From an uncultured Bryobacteraceae bacterium (lineage in GTDB: Bacteria > Acidobacteriota > Terriglobia > Bryobacterales > Bryobacteraceae): 64,000 nt of DNA. The notes under the pieces are model-generated. The model saw only the letters and a list, made by a program, of their open reading frames with translations. It made no database searches and was not told the DNA's origin. The DNA lies in assembly GCA_938003835.1 (NCBI GenBank), contig CALKXJ010000020.1, positions 1-64,000 of the forward strand, given 5' to 3'. The translations under genes and the position numbers were made by a program. Positions 49,339 to 58,239 of the stretch are shown piece by piece. How positions within the stretch are numbered: the first letter of the stretch is position 1; each line of letters opens with the position of its first letter.

Positions 49339-51183
49339 ATGTCCATCACCGAAGTAAGCCCCCGTGCCGCGGGGCGCTCCCAGGAGCGCGAGCGCATCGT
49401 CAACGATTTCAGCATACAGGTCGCCACCGTCAACGGCTCCGGCAGCCAGACGGCGAACCTGGTGCTGATGCGGTCCATCTTTCAGATGGGCGTGCCGGTC
49501 TCGGGAAAGAACCTGTTTCCTTCCAACATCCAGGGCCTGCCCACCTGGTTTACCATCCGCGCCAGCAAGTACGGCTACATCGGGCGGAAGAAGGAAATCG
49601 ACTTTCTGGTGGCGATGAACCCCGAGACGGTCCGCGAGGACGTCGAGAGTCTCGAGGCCGGCGCGGCCGTGCTCTATGACGAGCCGCTCGGCGCCGACCG
49701 CTTCCGCTCGGATCTTCACTTCTACCCGGTGCCCTTCGACAAGCTGGTGGCCCCGGTCTGTCCCCAGCCCAAGCTGCGCAAGCTGGTGCGCAACATGATC
49801 TATGACGGTGCGCTGGCCTGGCTGCTGGGGATCGATCTCGAAGAGATTCGCAAGGCGCTGTTCAAGCAGTTCGGGCCGAGGAAGGCGAAGGCGGCCGAGC
49901 TGAACTGGGGAGCGGTGCTGGCCGGGGCCGAATACGCTGAGAAGCATTTGACCAAGACGGACCCCTACCGCATCGAGCGGATGGACCGCACCCGGGGCAA
50001 GATCATCATCGACGGCAACACAGCCACGGCGCTCGGAGCGATCTTTGCCGGCGTCACGGTGGTCACCTGGTACCCGATTACGCCGAGCTCCTCCCTGGTG
50101 GAGTCGATGATGGGATACCTGAAGCGCTACCGCACGGATCCGGAGACGGGCAAGGCGACCTATGCCGTCTTGCAGGCCGAGGACGAGCTGGCGGCGATCG
50201 GCATGGTGATCGGCGCCGGCTGGGCGGGCGCCAGGGCGATGACGGCCACAGCCGGCCCGGGCATCTCGCTGATGAGCGAGTTTGTCGGGCTGGGCTACTA
50301 CGCCGAGATCCCGGCGGTGATCGTCGATGTGCAGCGCGTGGGGCCCTCGACCGGGCTGCCCACGCGAACTCAGCAGGGCGACATTCTCTCCTGCGCCGTG
50401 CTCTCGCACGGCGACACGAAGCACCCCTTGCTGATTCCGGCTTCGCCCGAGGAATGCTTCACCATGATGGAGGAGGCCTTCAATCTGGCCGAGGAGTTCC
50501 AGACGCCCGTCTTCGTCATGACGGATCTCGACCTCGGCATGAATAGCTGGATGGCGGATCCGTTCCCCTACTCGGAGCGCCCGCTGCGGCGCGGCAAGGT
50601 GCTCACGGCGGAGGATCTCGAAAGGCTGGGAGGCTTTGCCCGCTACCGGGACGCCGACGGCACGGGCGTCGGCTGGCGCACGCTGCCCGGCACGCCGCAT
50701 CCGGCCGCAGCCTACTTCACGCGCGGCAGCGGCCACAACGAGCTGGCGCAATACAGCGAGCGGCCCGCCGACTACATCAACAATGTGGACCGGCTGGCGC
50801 GCAAGTTCGAGTCGATCCGCCGCGCCGTGCCCCGCCCCGAGGTCCTCATCGACGATGCCGCTTCCGTCGGCCTGATCGCTTACGGGACCTCGAAGTATGC
50901 CACCGAGGAGAGCCGGGACCAGCTGGCGACCGAGTACGGGCTTCGCTCGAGCTACCTGCGCCTGCGCGCCTACCCGTTCACTGAGGAACTGGTCGACTTC
51001 CTCGAGCGCCATGCCCGCGTCTACGTCATCGAGCAGAACCGGGACGCGCAGATGATGGCCTTGATGCGCATGGACCTCGCGCCGGAGCTGGCCGCGAAGC
51101 TCCGGAGCGTGCGCTATTACGGAGGCCTGCCGATCGACGCGCGCAGCATCACCGATGAAATCGTTCTTCAGGAGGGTTTATGA
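49339..51183 (+). CDS. korA: 2-oxoacid:acceptor oxidoreductase, fused gamma-alpha subunit
   Basis: A protein of about 614 residues. An N-terminal gamma-type domain (VATVNGSGSQTANLVLMRSIFQMGVPVSGKNLFPSNIQG) is fused to an alpha-type pyrimidine-binding domain (GNTATALGAIFAGVTVVTWYPITPSSSLVE) and a C-terminal transketolase-like domain. With KorB it should oxidise 2-oxoglutarate or a related 2-oxoacid to the acyl-CoA, reducing ferredoxin. The ATG at 49339 lies about 41 bases after the predicted transcription start; no strong ribosome site is visible. It overlaps korB by 4 bases (ATGA). Confidence 0.9.
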   Translation: MSITEVSPRAAGRSQERERIVNDFSIQVATVNGSGSQTANLVLMRSIFQMGVPVSGKNLFPSNIQGLPTWFTIRASKYGYIGRKKEIDFLVAMNPETVREDVESLEAGAAVLYDEPLGADRFRSDLHFYPVPFDKLVAPVCPQPKLRKLVRNMIYDGALAWLLGIDLEEIRKALFKQFGPRKAKAAELNWGAVLAGAEYAEKHLTKTDPYRIERMDRTRGKIIIDGNTATALGAIFAGVTVVTWYPITPSSSLVESMMGYLKRYRTDPETGKATYAVLQAEDELAAIGMVIGAGWAGARAMTATAGPGISLMSEFVGLGYYAEIPAVIVDVQRVGPSTGLPTRTQQGDILSCAVLSHGDTKHPLLIPASPEECFTMMEEAFNLAEEFQTPVFVMTDLDLGMNSWMADPFPYSERPLRRGKVLTAEDLERLGGFARYRDADGTGVGWRTLPGTPHPAAAYFTRGSGHNELAQYSERPADYINNVDRLARKFESIRRAVPRPEVLIDDAASVGLIAYGTSKYATEESRDQLATEYGLRSSYLRLRAYPFTEELVDFLERHARVYVIEQNRDAQMMALMRMDLAPELAAKLRSVRYYGGLPIDARSITDEIVLQEGL

Positions 51184-52229
51184 GCACCGCCACCGCGCCG
51201 CCGCCCAAGGCGCCGAATCTGAACCGGATCGGGCTCGAGGTCTCCAGCTACAAAGGCGGCAAGACCACCCTGTGCGCCGGTTGCGGCCACAACGCGATCT
51301 CGCAGCGCATCATCGAATGCTTCTTCGAGATGGGCATCCCGCCTTGGCAGGTGGCCAAGCTGAGCGGCATCGGCTGCTCGTCGAAGTCGCCGGCCTATTT
51401 CCTGAGCCAGGCGCACGGCTTCAACGGCGTGCACGGCCGCGCCTCGGCGACAGCGACCGGCGCCATTCTGGCCAACCGCCACCTGATCACCATGGTGGTC
51501 ACCGGCGACGGCGATACGGCCTCGATCGGGCTCGGCAACTTCATGCACATGCTGCGCCGGAACGTTCCCTGCATTTATGTCATCGAGAACAACGGAGTCT
51601 ACGGGCTGACCAAGGGACAGTTTTCGGCCACGGCCGACATCGGCTCGACGCTCAAGACGGGCGAGACGAACGAGCTGCCCCCGATCGACTGCTGTCTTTT
51701 GGGCATCGAGATGGGAGCGTCGCTGGTGGCGCGATCCTTCTCCGGGGACAAAAATCAAGTCGGCGCCGTGCTCAAGGCGGCGATCGCCCATCGCGGCATG
51801 TCGGTGATCGACATCATCTCGCCCTGCACCACCTTCAACGATCACGACGGCTCCACCAAGAGCTATGCCTACATGAAGGATCACGACGCGCCGCTGCATG
51901 CGGTCGATTTCGTGCCCTATTTCGAGGAGATCGACATCGAGATGGAGGCCGGCGAGGTGCGCGAAGTGGTGCTCCACGACGGCTCCCGCCTCCGGCTGCG
52001 GAAGCTGGACCGGGACTACGATCCGACCGACAAGCTCGCGGCCGTCCGGGCCATCCACGACTCCTACGCCCGCGGTGAGGTCCTCACTGGTATTCTTTAC
52101 ATCGAGAGCGCCAGAAAGACGCTGATCGATCATCTCAACCTGGTCGACGAGCCGCTGGCCACGCTGCCGGAATCGAAGGCGCGTCCGGGGCGGGCGGCGC
52201 TCGAGGAGATCATGGAAGAGCTGCGCTGA
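51180..52229 (+). CDS. korB: 2-oxoacid:ferredoxin oxidoreductase beta subunit
   Basis: A 349-residue TPP-binding subunit. TTLCAGCGHNAISQRI, GIGCSSKSPAYFLS, the TPP-Mg motif VVTGDGDTASIGLGNFMH and IENNGVYGLTKGQFS are all characteristic. The protein has no fused ferredoxin domain, so electrons go to a separate acceptor. Together with korA it could act as the ferredoxin-linked 2-oxoglutarate step of the citric acid cycle alongside succinate dehydrogenase elsewhere in the window. Confidence 0.93.
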   Translation: MSTATAPPPKAPNLNRIGLEVSSYKGGKTTLCAGCGHNAISQRIIECFFEMGIPPWQVAKLSGIGCSSKSPAYFLSQAHGFNGVHGRASATATGAILANRHLITMVVTGDGDTASIGLGNFMHMLRRNVPCIYVIENNGVYGLTKGQFSATADIGSTLKTGETNELPPIDCCLLGIEMGASLVARSFSGDKNQVGAVLKAAIAHRGMSVIDIISPCTTFNDHDGSTKSYAYMKDHDAPLHAVDFVPYFEEIDIEMEAGEVREVVLHDGSRLRLRKLDRDYDPTDKLAAVRAIHDSYARGEVLTGILYIESARKTLIDHLNLVDEPLATLPESKARPGRAALEEIMEELR

Positions 52230-52258
52230 AGCGAAACGAAGCTCACCAGGCCGGGCCG

Positions 52259-53020
52259 GTGGCCCCGGTCGAAGCCGATTCCTTTCCGTGGGGGGAGCTT
52301 CGCGTCGTTCTGGTGGAGCCCCGCAATCCGCTCAACATCGGCGCCGCGGCGCGCGCGATGAGCAACTTCGGCGTCAGGCGCCTGCGGCTGGTGAACCCTT
52401 ACGAGGTGGCTTTCGAGGAGGCCCGTTCGGCCGTCGGGGCTGCGGACCTCCTGAAATCCGCCGAGACCTATGGCGAGCTGGGCGAGGCGGTGGCCGACTG
52501 CTCGCTCGTGGTGGGCACCACGGCGGCCCATGGCCGCAAGCTCGAGCATCCGCTGCGGCGCCTGGAGTACGGCGCCCGGCTGATCCGGCGCCATCTGGCC
52601 GCCGCACCGGCGGCGCTTGTCTTCGGTTCGGAGAAGTACGGGCTGAGTACCGAGGACCTGGCGCACTGCCACTGGCTGATGCGCATCCCGACGCGGCGGG
52701 CACACGGCTCGATGAATCTGGGCCAGGCCGTGGCGGTCTGCCTCTATGAGCTGGTGAGAAACCCGCGCGCGGCCCTGGCGGCGCCCAAGCGGCCGAAGCC
52801 GGCGACGGCGGCGGATCTGGAGCGGCTGGACGGCCTGCTCCTGGAGATTCTCGAGCGGGCCGGCTACGTCAATCCGCCGACGGCCTCCTCGACGCGACTC
52901 AAGCTCAGGCGCCTGGTGCGGCGCATGAACCTGAGCGACCGCGACGCCCAGATGTGGCTGGGCATGGCGCGCCAGATTCTCTGGAAGTTGGGCGGCCCCG
53001 GACCGGAGTCCGGGTGGTAG
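52259..53020 (+). CDS. trmJ: TrmJ-type RNA 2'-O-methyltransferase (SPOUT/TrmH family)
   Basis: A 253-residue methyltransferase. VVLVEPRNPLNIGAAARAMSNFG is motif 1 of the SpoU/TrmJ class, ALVFGSEKYGLSTEDL motif 2 and GSMNLGQAVAVCLYELV motif 3 (usually SLNL). It is expected to methylate the ribose at position 32 of tRNA; the exact position is inferred from family. The start is a GTG at 52259, 29 bases after korB. The stop TAG forms part of the -10-like sequence of the next gene. Confidence 0.9.
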   Translation: MAPVEADSFPWGELRVVLVEPRNPLNIGAAARAMSNFGVRRLRLVNPYEVAFEEARSAVGAADLLKSAETYGELGEAVADCSLVVGTTAAHGRKLEHPLRRLEYGARLIRRHLAAAPAALVFGSEKYGLSTEDLAHCHWLMRIPTRRAHGSMNLGQAVAVCLYELVRNPRAALAAPKRPKPATAADLERLDGLLLEILERAGYVNPPTASSTRLKLRRLVRRMNLSDRDAQMWLGMARQILWKLGGPGPESGW

Positions 53021-53031
53021 ACTGTGCCGAG

Positions 53032-53250
53032 ATGACGAAGGTCGCTCTCCGCTACCGGTTGCTCAAGCCCCTCGATGAAACCCTGATGCGGCGCATCGCG
53101 AGCGCCCACTCCATCTACGGGCTGCTCGCGGTGAGGCTTGCGCCTTCGCTCGACCAGATCACGGTCGAGTACGATGCTTCGCGGCTGACTCCCGCCCAGG
53201 TCGAGGCCGCGCTGCACCGCGCCGGCATCCCGGTGGTGCGCGCCGCCTGA
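53032..53250 (+). CDS. 72-residue ferredoxin-like-fold protein of unknown function
   Basis: A small protein with an apparent beta-alpha-beta-beta-alpha-beta order: KVALRYRLLKPL, DETLMRRIASAHS, GLLAVRLAPSLDQITVEYDA, TPAQVEAALHRAG and IPVVRAA. This resembles heavy-metal-associated (HMA) domains, but the metal-binding CxxC is absent. The ATG at 53032 follows TAGACT by 8 bases. No neighbour indicates its role. It could be a truncated regulatory or assembly domain. Confidence 0.6.
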   Translation: MTKVALRYRLLKPLDETLMRRIASAHSIYGLLAVRLAPSLDQITVEYDASRLTPAQVEAALHRAGIPVVRAA

Positions 53251-53272
53251 TGGCGAGGCGCCGCGGGCGCGC

Positions 53273-54580
53273 TCAGGCTTCGATGATTCCCACCGGGGGC
53301 CGCTCCTTCCACTTTCCACGAGTGAAATCAGGGAAGTCGACGGTCTTGCCGCGGCCGGCGATCGAACGCTCGCTCAGCTCGATGACCGCGCTCAGGGCGG
53401 CGGCGTCATAGACATCCATCTCCATCGGCTCGCCGCGCAGCAGGCACTGGAGGATCCGGTAGTTCATGATGAAGTCCATGCCGCCGTGGCCGGCGCCGCG
53501 AGCCTTCTCCGAGAGCGCCTTCCAGAGCGGATGCTCGAACTCGGCGGCGTAGCGCTCGACGAGATCCTCCCACTCGTCGTCCGGGCTGCGGCCGTCCAGG
53601 TAGACGAGCGGCGTCGGATACTTCTGCAAGATGCCGCGGGTGCCTTGGATGAGATAGCGGCGGCTGTAAGGTCGCGGCGTGTTGGTGTCGTGCGTCACCA
53701 GGATCGTCTCGCCCGAGCGCGTGCGGATCAGCGTGCTGACCACGTCGCCCAGGGCGAACTTCCAGGCCGCCTGCGGGCTGTCCGGCCCGTAGCGCCGGAG
53801 GGCGAAATCGTGCAGGCTGACGCTTTTCGAAGCGAGCGAAACCATGTGGTCGAACAGGTTGCCGCGGTTGATATGGAGCGTCTGCGCCACCGGGCCCAAC
53901 CCGTGCGTCGGATACAGATCGGCGTTGCGGCGGAAGCTGTGTTCGGTTCGCCAGCCCGGCTTGCCATCCCGGAGGCGCAGTTTCGACTCGCGCAGGTCAT
54001 GCAGATAGCCGCACTCGGCGTGGACGAGTTCGCCGAGCAGGCCGCGGCGCGCCATCAGATGCGCCATCAACTCGATGCGGTCATAGTTGCAGTTCTCCAT
54101 CTGGATGCACTGGCGACCGGTCTTCTCGGCGGTCTCCACAAGCTGCCAGCACTCATCGAGCGTGATGGCGGCGGGAACCTCGACGGCGGCGTGTTTGCCG
54201 GCTTTCATGGCGTCGACGCACATCGGGGTGTGCCACTCCCAGGGTGTCGAGATGACGACGAGGTCGAGATCCTCGCGCGCGCACAGGCGCCGGTAGTCGT
54301 ATTCGCCGCGGGAGTAACCCTCGGGCGCCGGCCGGCCCGTCTTGGCAATCAGGGCCTGAGCCCGCTCGACCCGTTCCGGCACGATGTCGCAGACGGCCTT
54401 GAGAGCCGCCCGGTCCAACTTCAGGAACTCGCGGACGTGGCTTGTGCCGCGGGCCCCGACGCCGATGAAGCCGATGCCGACTTCTTCGAGCGGTTTCGCC
54501 AGCGCGGCGCCGAACGGGACGGCCGCGGCCGCAGTCGCGCCTTGCCGGATGAACTGCCTTCGAGAGATTGCCTGGTTCAT
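53273..54580 (-). CDS. GH109-like Gfo/Idh/MocA-family enzyme, Tat-exported
   Basis: A 435-residue protein. It opens with a twin-arginine leader (SRRQFIRQGATAAAAVPFGAALA) and a Rossmann NAD site (VGIGFIGVGARGTSHVREFL). EVPAAITLDECWQLVETAEKTGRQ, LYPTHGLGPVAQTLHINRGN and GGMDFIMNYRILQCL follow the pattern of family GH109 alpha-N-acetylgalactosaminidases, which use NAD in hydrolysis. Substrate is inferred from family. It diverges from the zinc dehydrogenase gene, with 61 bases between. TAGGAT lies 7 bases before the ATG. Confidence 0.85.
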   Translation of the reverse strand: MNQAISRRQFIRQGATAAAAVPFGAALAKPLEEVGIGFIGVGARGTSHVREFLKLDRAALKAVCDIVPERVERAQALIAKTGRPAPEGYSRGEYDYRRLCAREDLDLVVISTPWEWHTPMCVDAMKAGKHAAVEVPAAITLDECWQLVETAEKTGRQCIQMENCNYDRIELMAHLMARRGLLGELVHAECGYLHDLRESKLRLRDGKPGWRTEHSFRRNADLYPTHGLGPVAQTLHINRGNLFDHMVSLASKSVSLHDFALRRYGPDSPQAAWKFALGDVVSTLIRTRSGETILVTHDTNTPRPYSRRYLIQGTRGILQKYPTPLVYLDGRSPDDEWEDLVERYAAEFEHPLWKALSEKARGAGHGGMDFIMNYRILQCLLRGEPMEMDVYDAAALSAVIELSERSIAGRGKTVDFPDFTRGKWKERPPVGIIEA

Positions 54581-54587
54581 GCCCCCT

Positions 54588-54593
54588 ATCCTA
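54588..54593 (-). promoter_or_regulatory. Putative -10 element for the GH109-like gene
   Basis: TAGGAT on the minus strand ends 7 bases before the ATG at 54580. The intervening AGGGGGC could instead be a ribosome site. Confidence 0.3.
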
Positions 54594-54623
54594 TCGCCGG
54601 CGAGAGGGCCGCGCCCGGTTCGC

Positions 54624-54629
54624 TATACT
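54624..54629 (+). promoter_or_regulatory. Putative -10 element for the zinc dehydrogenase gene
   Basis: TATACT ends 12 bases before the ATG at 54642 and 6 bases before an in-frame GTG at 54636. No -35 is evident and no ribosome site lies between. Confidence 0.4.
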
Positions 54630-54641
54630 TGCCACGTGTCG

Positions 54642-55673
54642 ATGCAAGCTCTTCTGCTCAAGAACTACCTGGAGCTCGAGCTCACCGAGATGCCGGTGCC
54701 CGAACCCGGCCCGGACGAGGTTCTGGTGCGCGTGGCCGCCTGCGGGATCTGCGGCAGCGACGTGCACGGCCTGGACGGCAGCTCCGGCCGTCGCATCCCC
54801 CCGCTGGTGATGGGCCATGAGGCCGCGGGCGTCGTCGCCGCCACCGGTCGCCAGGTGCGCAGCGTGCGCGAAGGCGAGCGCGTCACCTTCGATTCCACCG
54901 TCTGGTGCGGGGCTTGCTTTTATTGCCGGCGCGGCGAGATCAACCTGTGCGACAACCGGCAGGTCCTCGGCGTCTCCTGCGGCGACTACCGCCGCCACGG
55001 CGCTTTCGCCGAATATGTCGTGGTGCCCGAGCGCATCGTCGCGCCGCTTCCGGACAACCTCTCTTTCGAAGAGGCGGCGATGATCGAACCGGCCTCGGTG
55101 GCCGTGCATGCCGTGAACCTGACGCCGGTGCGGCTGGGCGATACGGCGGTGGTGGTGGGCACGGGCATGATCGGGCTGCTCGTGGTTCAGGCGCTGCGGC
55201 TGGCCGGCTGCGGCCGGATCATCGCGGTCGATGTCGATGCGGCGCGGCTCGAGCTGGCGCGCCAGTTCGGCGCCGACGAGCTCATCAACGCGCGCGAGGC
55301 CGATCCAGTGGCGGCCGTCGCCGGTCTCACCTCCGGCCGCGGGGCGGATGTGGCTGTCGAGGCCGTCGGCGCCACCGAGCCGGTGGCCACTGCCGTCGCC
55401 TCTCTCCGCAAGGGCGGCGCCCTGACGCTGGTGGGTAACGTTACGCCGAAGATCGAGCTCGCGCTCCAGGCGGTGGTCACGCGCCAGCTTCGCCTTACCG
55501 GCTCCTGCGCCTCCTGCGGCGAATACCCGGCGGTGATCGAGCTCGTGGCGCGCGGCGCCATCCGCGTGCGGGAATTGATCAGCGCGACGGCGCCGCTCGC
55601 GGAGGGCCCGGTCTGGTTCGACCGGCTCTACCGCAGGGAGCCGAACCTGATGAAGGTGATCCTGAAGCCCTGA
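54642..55673 (+). CDS. Zinc-dependent medium-chain alcohol/sugar-alcohol dehydrogenase
   Basis: A 343-residue MDR enzyme. The catalytic zinc ligands lie in ACGICGSDVHG and GHEAAG. The structural zinc is bound by the four Cys of WCGACFYCRRGEINLC, and the NAD site is AVVVGTGMIGLLVVQALRLAG. The closest pattern is galactitol-1-phosphate or L-threonine/sorbitol-type dehydrogenases, so a polyol or sugar acid is the probable substrate. It probably processes sugars freed by the neighbouring glycan enzymes. The start could be the GTG at 54636. Confidence 0.87.
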   Translation: MQALLLKNYLELELTEMPVPEPGPDEVLVRVAACGICGSDVHGLDGSSGRRIPPLVMGHEAAGVVAATGRQVRSVREGERVTFDSTVWCGACFYCRRGEINLCDNRQVLGVSCGDYRRHGAFAEYVVVPERIVAPLPDNLSFEEAAMIEPASVAVHAVNLTPVRLGDTAVVVGTGMIGLLVVQALRLAGCGRIIAVDVDAARLELARQFGADELINAREADPVAAVAGLTSGRGADVAVEAVGATEPVATAVASLRKGGALTLVGNVTPKIELALQAVVTRQLRLTGSCASCGEYPAVIELVARGAIRVRELISATAPLAEGPVWFDRLYRREPNLMKVILKP

Positions 55674-55681
55674 CGGGCGTC

Positions 55682-56743
55682 CTATTTCTGTTCGAAGGTG
55701 AAGCTCACGCCGGTCGAGAGCAAAACGTCGTTCTTGCGGTTGCCGGGCAGCGGGTTCGACAGATACCGGTCCGCCAGCGTGATGTTCAGGCTCAGAAACC
55801 GGTTGAGCTGAATGACGAGGCCGCCGTCGAAGGCCAGCCGGTACTGGCCGGACTCCGACAGGTTCGGGTTCACCGTCAGCGACTGAAAGATCCGAAGCGA
55901 CTGGGTCAACTGATGCCGGGACTCCTCGCCCACGACGAGCTCGCCTGAATTCCGGACAAGACCGGTCGAAAACTTTTCACGATTCCAGGCGCCGCCAACG
56001 TCGACGTTCAGGAAGCTGCGGTCACTCTTGTAGGCGTGATAGCCGAGACCGCCGCCGAGCACGCTGCGCAGATCGAGATCCTGAAACTCGTCAAAATCGA
56101 ACTGGGACGAGCCGTAGGTGAACAGCCGGCCGCCGAAGTCGCGGTCGTAACGCGCGCCGCCGCTCACCCGGTTGGCGGTGACGCCGAAAGGCGCGCGGGT
56201 GCTTTGTGTGGAATAGATCTGCGAGTAGCGCAGGCCGATCTTGTCAAATCCGGTGGCGCGCTGGGCCGTCGCACCGCTCGTAAGCGTCGTCGTGCGGGCA
56301 TTGCCCCGCGCCGTGGCCAGGCCGAGGCTGATCGAGCCGGCCCAGAAATCGAGCAGTGGGGGATTCGTGCGCCGGCGCTGCTCGCGTTCCCAGGCGGCCT
56401 GAAGCTCCCGCGTGCGCGCGGCCTCGAGTGTCTCCGCCGGCACGCTCATTTCCGTGCGGTCGGGCTTGCGCACGCGCGCGGCGCTCTCCTCGACGGCCAG
56501 TTCCCCTTCGAGCCGTTCGCCCGTCTTGAGCGTCACGCTCAGCGGGCGGTCAGTCTCGATGGCGGCGACTCCGGCCCGGTTGATCTTCACCTCGCCCAGG
56601 AACTCCGTCTTCACGACGACCGCGGTCGCGTCCACCAGGAGAATCTCGCCGCTGATGCGGTCGCCGTTCTTCAGCGTCACCCGGTCTGCCCATAACCCCG
56701 CCGGCAGCGCGAGCACGGCCGCCACGCACAGAATCGATCTCAT
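55682..56743 (-). CDS. DUF481 outer-membrane protein with N-terminal repeat strands
   Basis: A 353-residue protein with a signal peptide (MRSILCVAAVLALPAGLWAD). The N-terminal part has repeated short strands, VTLKNGDRISGEILLVDATAVVVKT and VTLKTGERLEGEL. The C-terminal 230 residues form a DUF481 (YdiY-like) barrel: GSISLGLATARGNARTTTL, FLNVDVGGAWNREKF, ending VSFTFEQK. The function of the family is unknown. Its start overlaps the sugar-porter stop (ATGA), so the two are coupled. Confidence 0.85.
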   Translation of the reverse strand: MRSILCVAAVLALPAGLWADRVTLKNGDRISGEILLVDATAVVVKTEFLGEVKINRAGVAAIETDRPLSVTLKTGERLEGELAVEESAARVRKPDRTEMSVPAETLEAARTRELQAAWEREQRRRTNPPLLDFWAGSISLGLATARGNARTTTLTSGATAQRATGFDKIGLRYSQIYSTQSTRAPFGVTANRVSGGARYDRDFGGRLFTYGSSQFDFDEFQDLDLRSVLGGGLGYHAYKSDRSFLNVDVGGAWNREKFSTGLVRNSGELVVGEESRHQLTQSLRIFQSLTVNPNLSESGQYRLAFDGGLVIQLNRFLSLNITLADRYLSNPLPGNRKNDVLLSTGVSFTFEQK

Positions 56744-58146
56744 CGCGTACCCTTCTCCCTGAGAGCGGCCCGGCGCCAGAGCCGCTCGATTTCTTCGAGC
56801 GTTTTGCCTTTGGTCTCCGGCGTGGCGAGCCAGACCACCATGTACGTGATGACGCACATGGCGCCGTAGAGCCAGAAGGCGCCGGTGATCGTGATGGCCG
56901 AGACGAGCGAGAGGAACGTCATGGTCAGGGCGACGCAGGCCACCCAGAGACTCACGGTGGCGATCGACATCGCCCGGCCCCGGATGCGCGTGGGGAAGAT
57001 CTCGGCGAGCAGGACCCAGACGCCCGGGCCCAGACCCACGGCGAAAGCGGCCACGCAAGCCAGCATAATGGCCAGGATCAACACGAACGGGCGCGGCTCG
57101 ATCAGGAAGGCGGCGCCCAGGGCGAACTGGCACAGGGCCATGACGCCGCTCGAGACCATGAGCAGCCGCCGGCGCCCGCTGCGGTCGATGAGCCAGAGCG
57201 CCACGATGGTGGCGGCGAAGTTGATCAGCCCGATGATCACATTGGCGCCGATGGCGGAGGTTTCGCTGTGGCCGCCCACCTGCTCGCGGAAGATGACCGA
57301 GCCGTAGAAGAGCACGGTGTTGATGCCGGTGATCTGCTGCAAGACGGCCAGCGCCACGGCGATCGCCAGCGCGCGGCGGAAACCCGGCTGGAAGAGCTCG
57401 CCGAGAGAGCCGGTCTCCTCGGCAACTACTTCCTTGATCTGGGCGAGTTCCCGGAGAGCCTGCGCGCGGCCGTTGACCCGCGCCAGCACCTCGAGCGCCT
57501 CCTCCTCGCGTCCCTGCTCGGTGAGCCAGCGCGGGCTTTCCGGAACGAAGAACAGCGCGGCGAAGAAGGCGAGCGAGGGGATCGCGGCGGAGGCGAACAT
57601 CCAGCGCCAGCTTTCTGGACCGAGGTAGGAAAGCAGCCAGTTGACCAGATACGCCAGCAGGATGCCGGTGACGATCGCCATCTGGTTGAGCGAAACCAGC
57701 CGGCCGCGGATCCGCGCCGGCGAGACTTCGGCGATGTAGAGCGGCGCCAGCAGCGAGGCCATGCCGATGGCCAGGCCTCCGGCGAAGCGCGCGGCGACGA
57801 ATTCCGTCATGTTCCGGGGCAGCGCCGCGCCCACGGCCGACAGCGCGAACAGGAGCGCGCAGACGACGAGAACCCGCCGGCGGCCGAAGCGGTCGCTCAA
57901 TGCCCCGGCGAAGGCGGCGCCGAAGACGCAGCCGATGAGCAGGCTGCTCGCAGCAACTTCGGTTTCCACCTCGCTCAGGCCAAACTGCTGCCTCAGGAAA
58001 AGAATGGCGCCGTTGATGACGGCGATGTCGAAGCCGAACAGCAGGCCGGAAGTGGCGGCGACGACCGAGGCCAGCAGAACGTAAAGCGTGCTGCCGCGCT
58101 CCGGTGCAACTTCCGATGCCGGCGCCGGCGGCCATTTCGAGGACAT
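56740..58146 (-). CDS. MFS sugar porter
   Basis: A 468-residue, 12-segment transporter. Sugar-porter signatures are complete: SDRFGRRR after TM2, RFAGGLAIGMASLLAPLYIAEVSPARIRGRLV, PESPRWL at the end of TM6, LQQITGINTVLFYG in TM7, DRSGRRRL and PETKGKTLEEIE after TM12. It should carry a hexose or pentose, probably by proton symport, across the inner membrane. I chose the ATG at 58146; TACCAT lies 9 bases upstream. It diverges from the sulfatase gene at 58240. Confidence 0.92.
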   Translation of the reverse strand: MSSKWPPAPASEVAPERGSTLYVLLASVVAATSGLLFGFDIAVINGAILFLRQQFGLSEVETEVAASSLLIGCVFGAAFAGALSDRFGRRRVLVVCALLFALSAVGAALPRNMTEFVAARFAGGLAIGMASLLAPLYIAEVSPARIRGRLVSLNQMAIVTGILLAYLVNWLLSYLGPESWRWMFASAAIPSLAFFAALFFVPESPRWLTEQGREEEALEVLARVNGRAQALRELAQIKEVVAEETGSLGELFQPGFRRALAIAVALAVLQQITGINTVLFYGSVIFREQVGGHSETSAIGANVIIGLINFAATIVALWLIDRSGRRRLLMVSSGVMALCQFALGAAFLIEPRPFVLILAIMLACVAAFAVGLGPGVWVLLAEIFPTRIRGRAMSIATVSLWVACVALTMTFLSLVSAITITGAFWLYGAMCVITYMVVWLATPETKGKTLEEIERLWRRAALREKGTR

Positions 58147-58155
58147 ACGCCTGGC

Positions 58156-58161
58156 ATGGTA
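58156..58161 (-). promoter_or_regulatory. Putative -10 element for the sugar porter
   Basis: TACCAT on the minus strand ends 9 bases before the ATG at 58146, without a ribosome site between. Confidence 0.35.
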
Positions 58162-58224
58162 GCATCCAGGGTGCGCTTCGGAGCAGAAAGTCGGTCGAGG
58201 CGCGCGGCGCGAGCGGAGGCTCGA

Positions 58225-58230
58225 TAAAAT
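58225..58230 (+). promoter_or_regulatory. Putative -10 element for the second sulfatase
   Basis: TAAAAT ends 9 bases before the ATG at 58240. No Shine-Dalgarno sequence is present. It is divergent to the sugar-porter element. Confidence 0.45.
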
Positions 58231-58239
58231 GGGCTCGCT

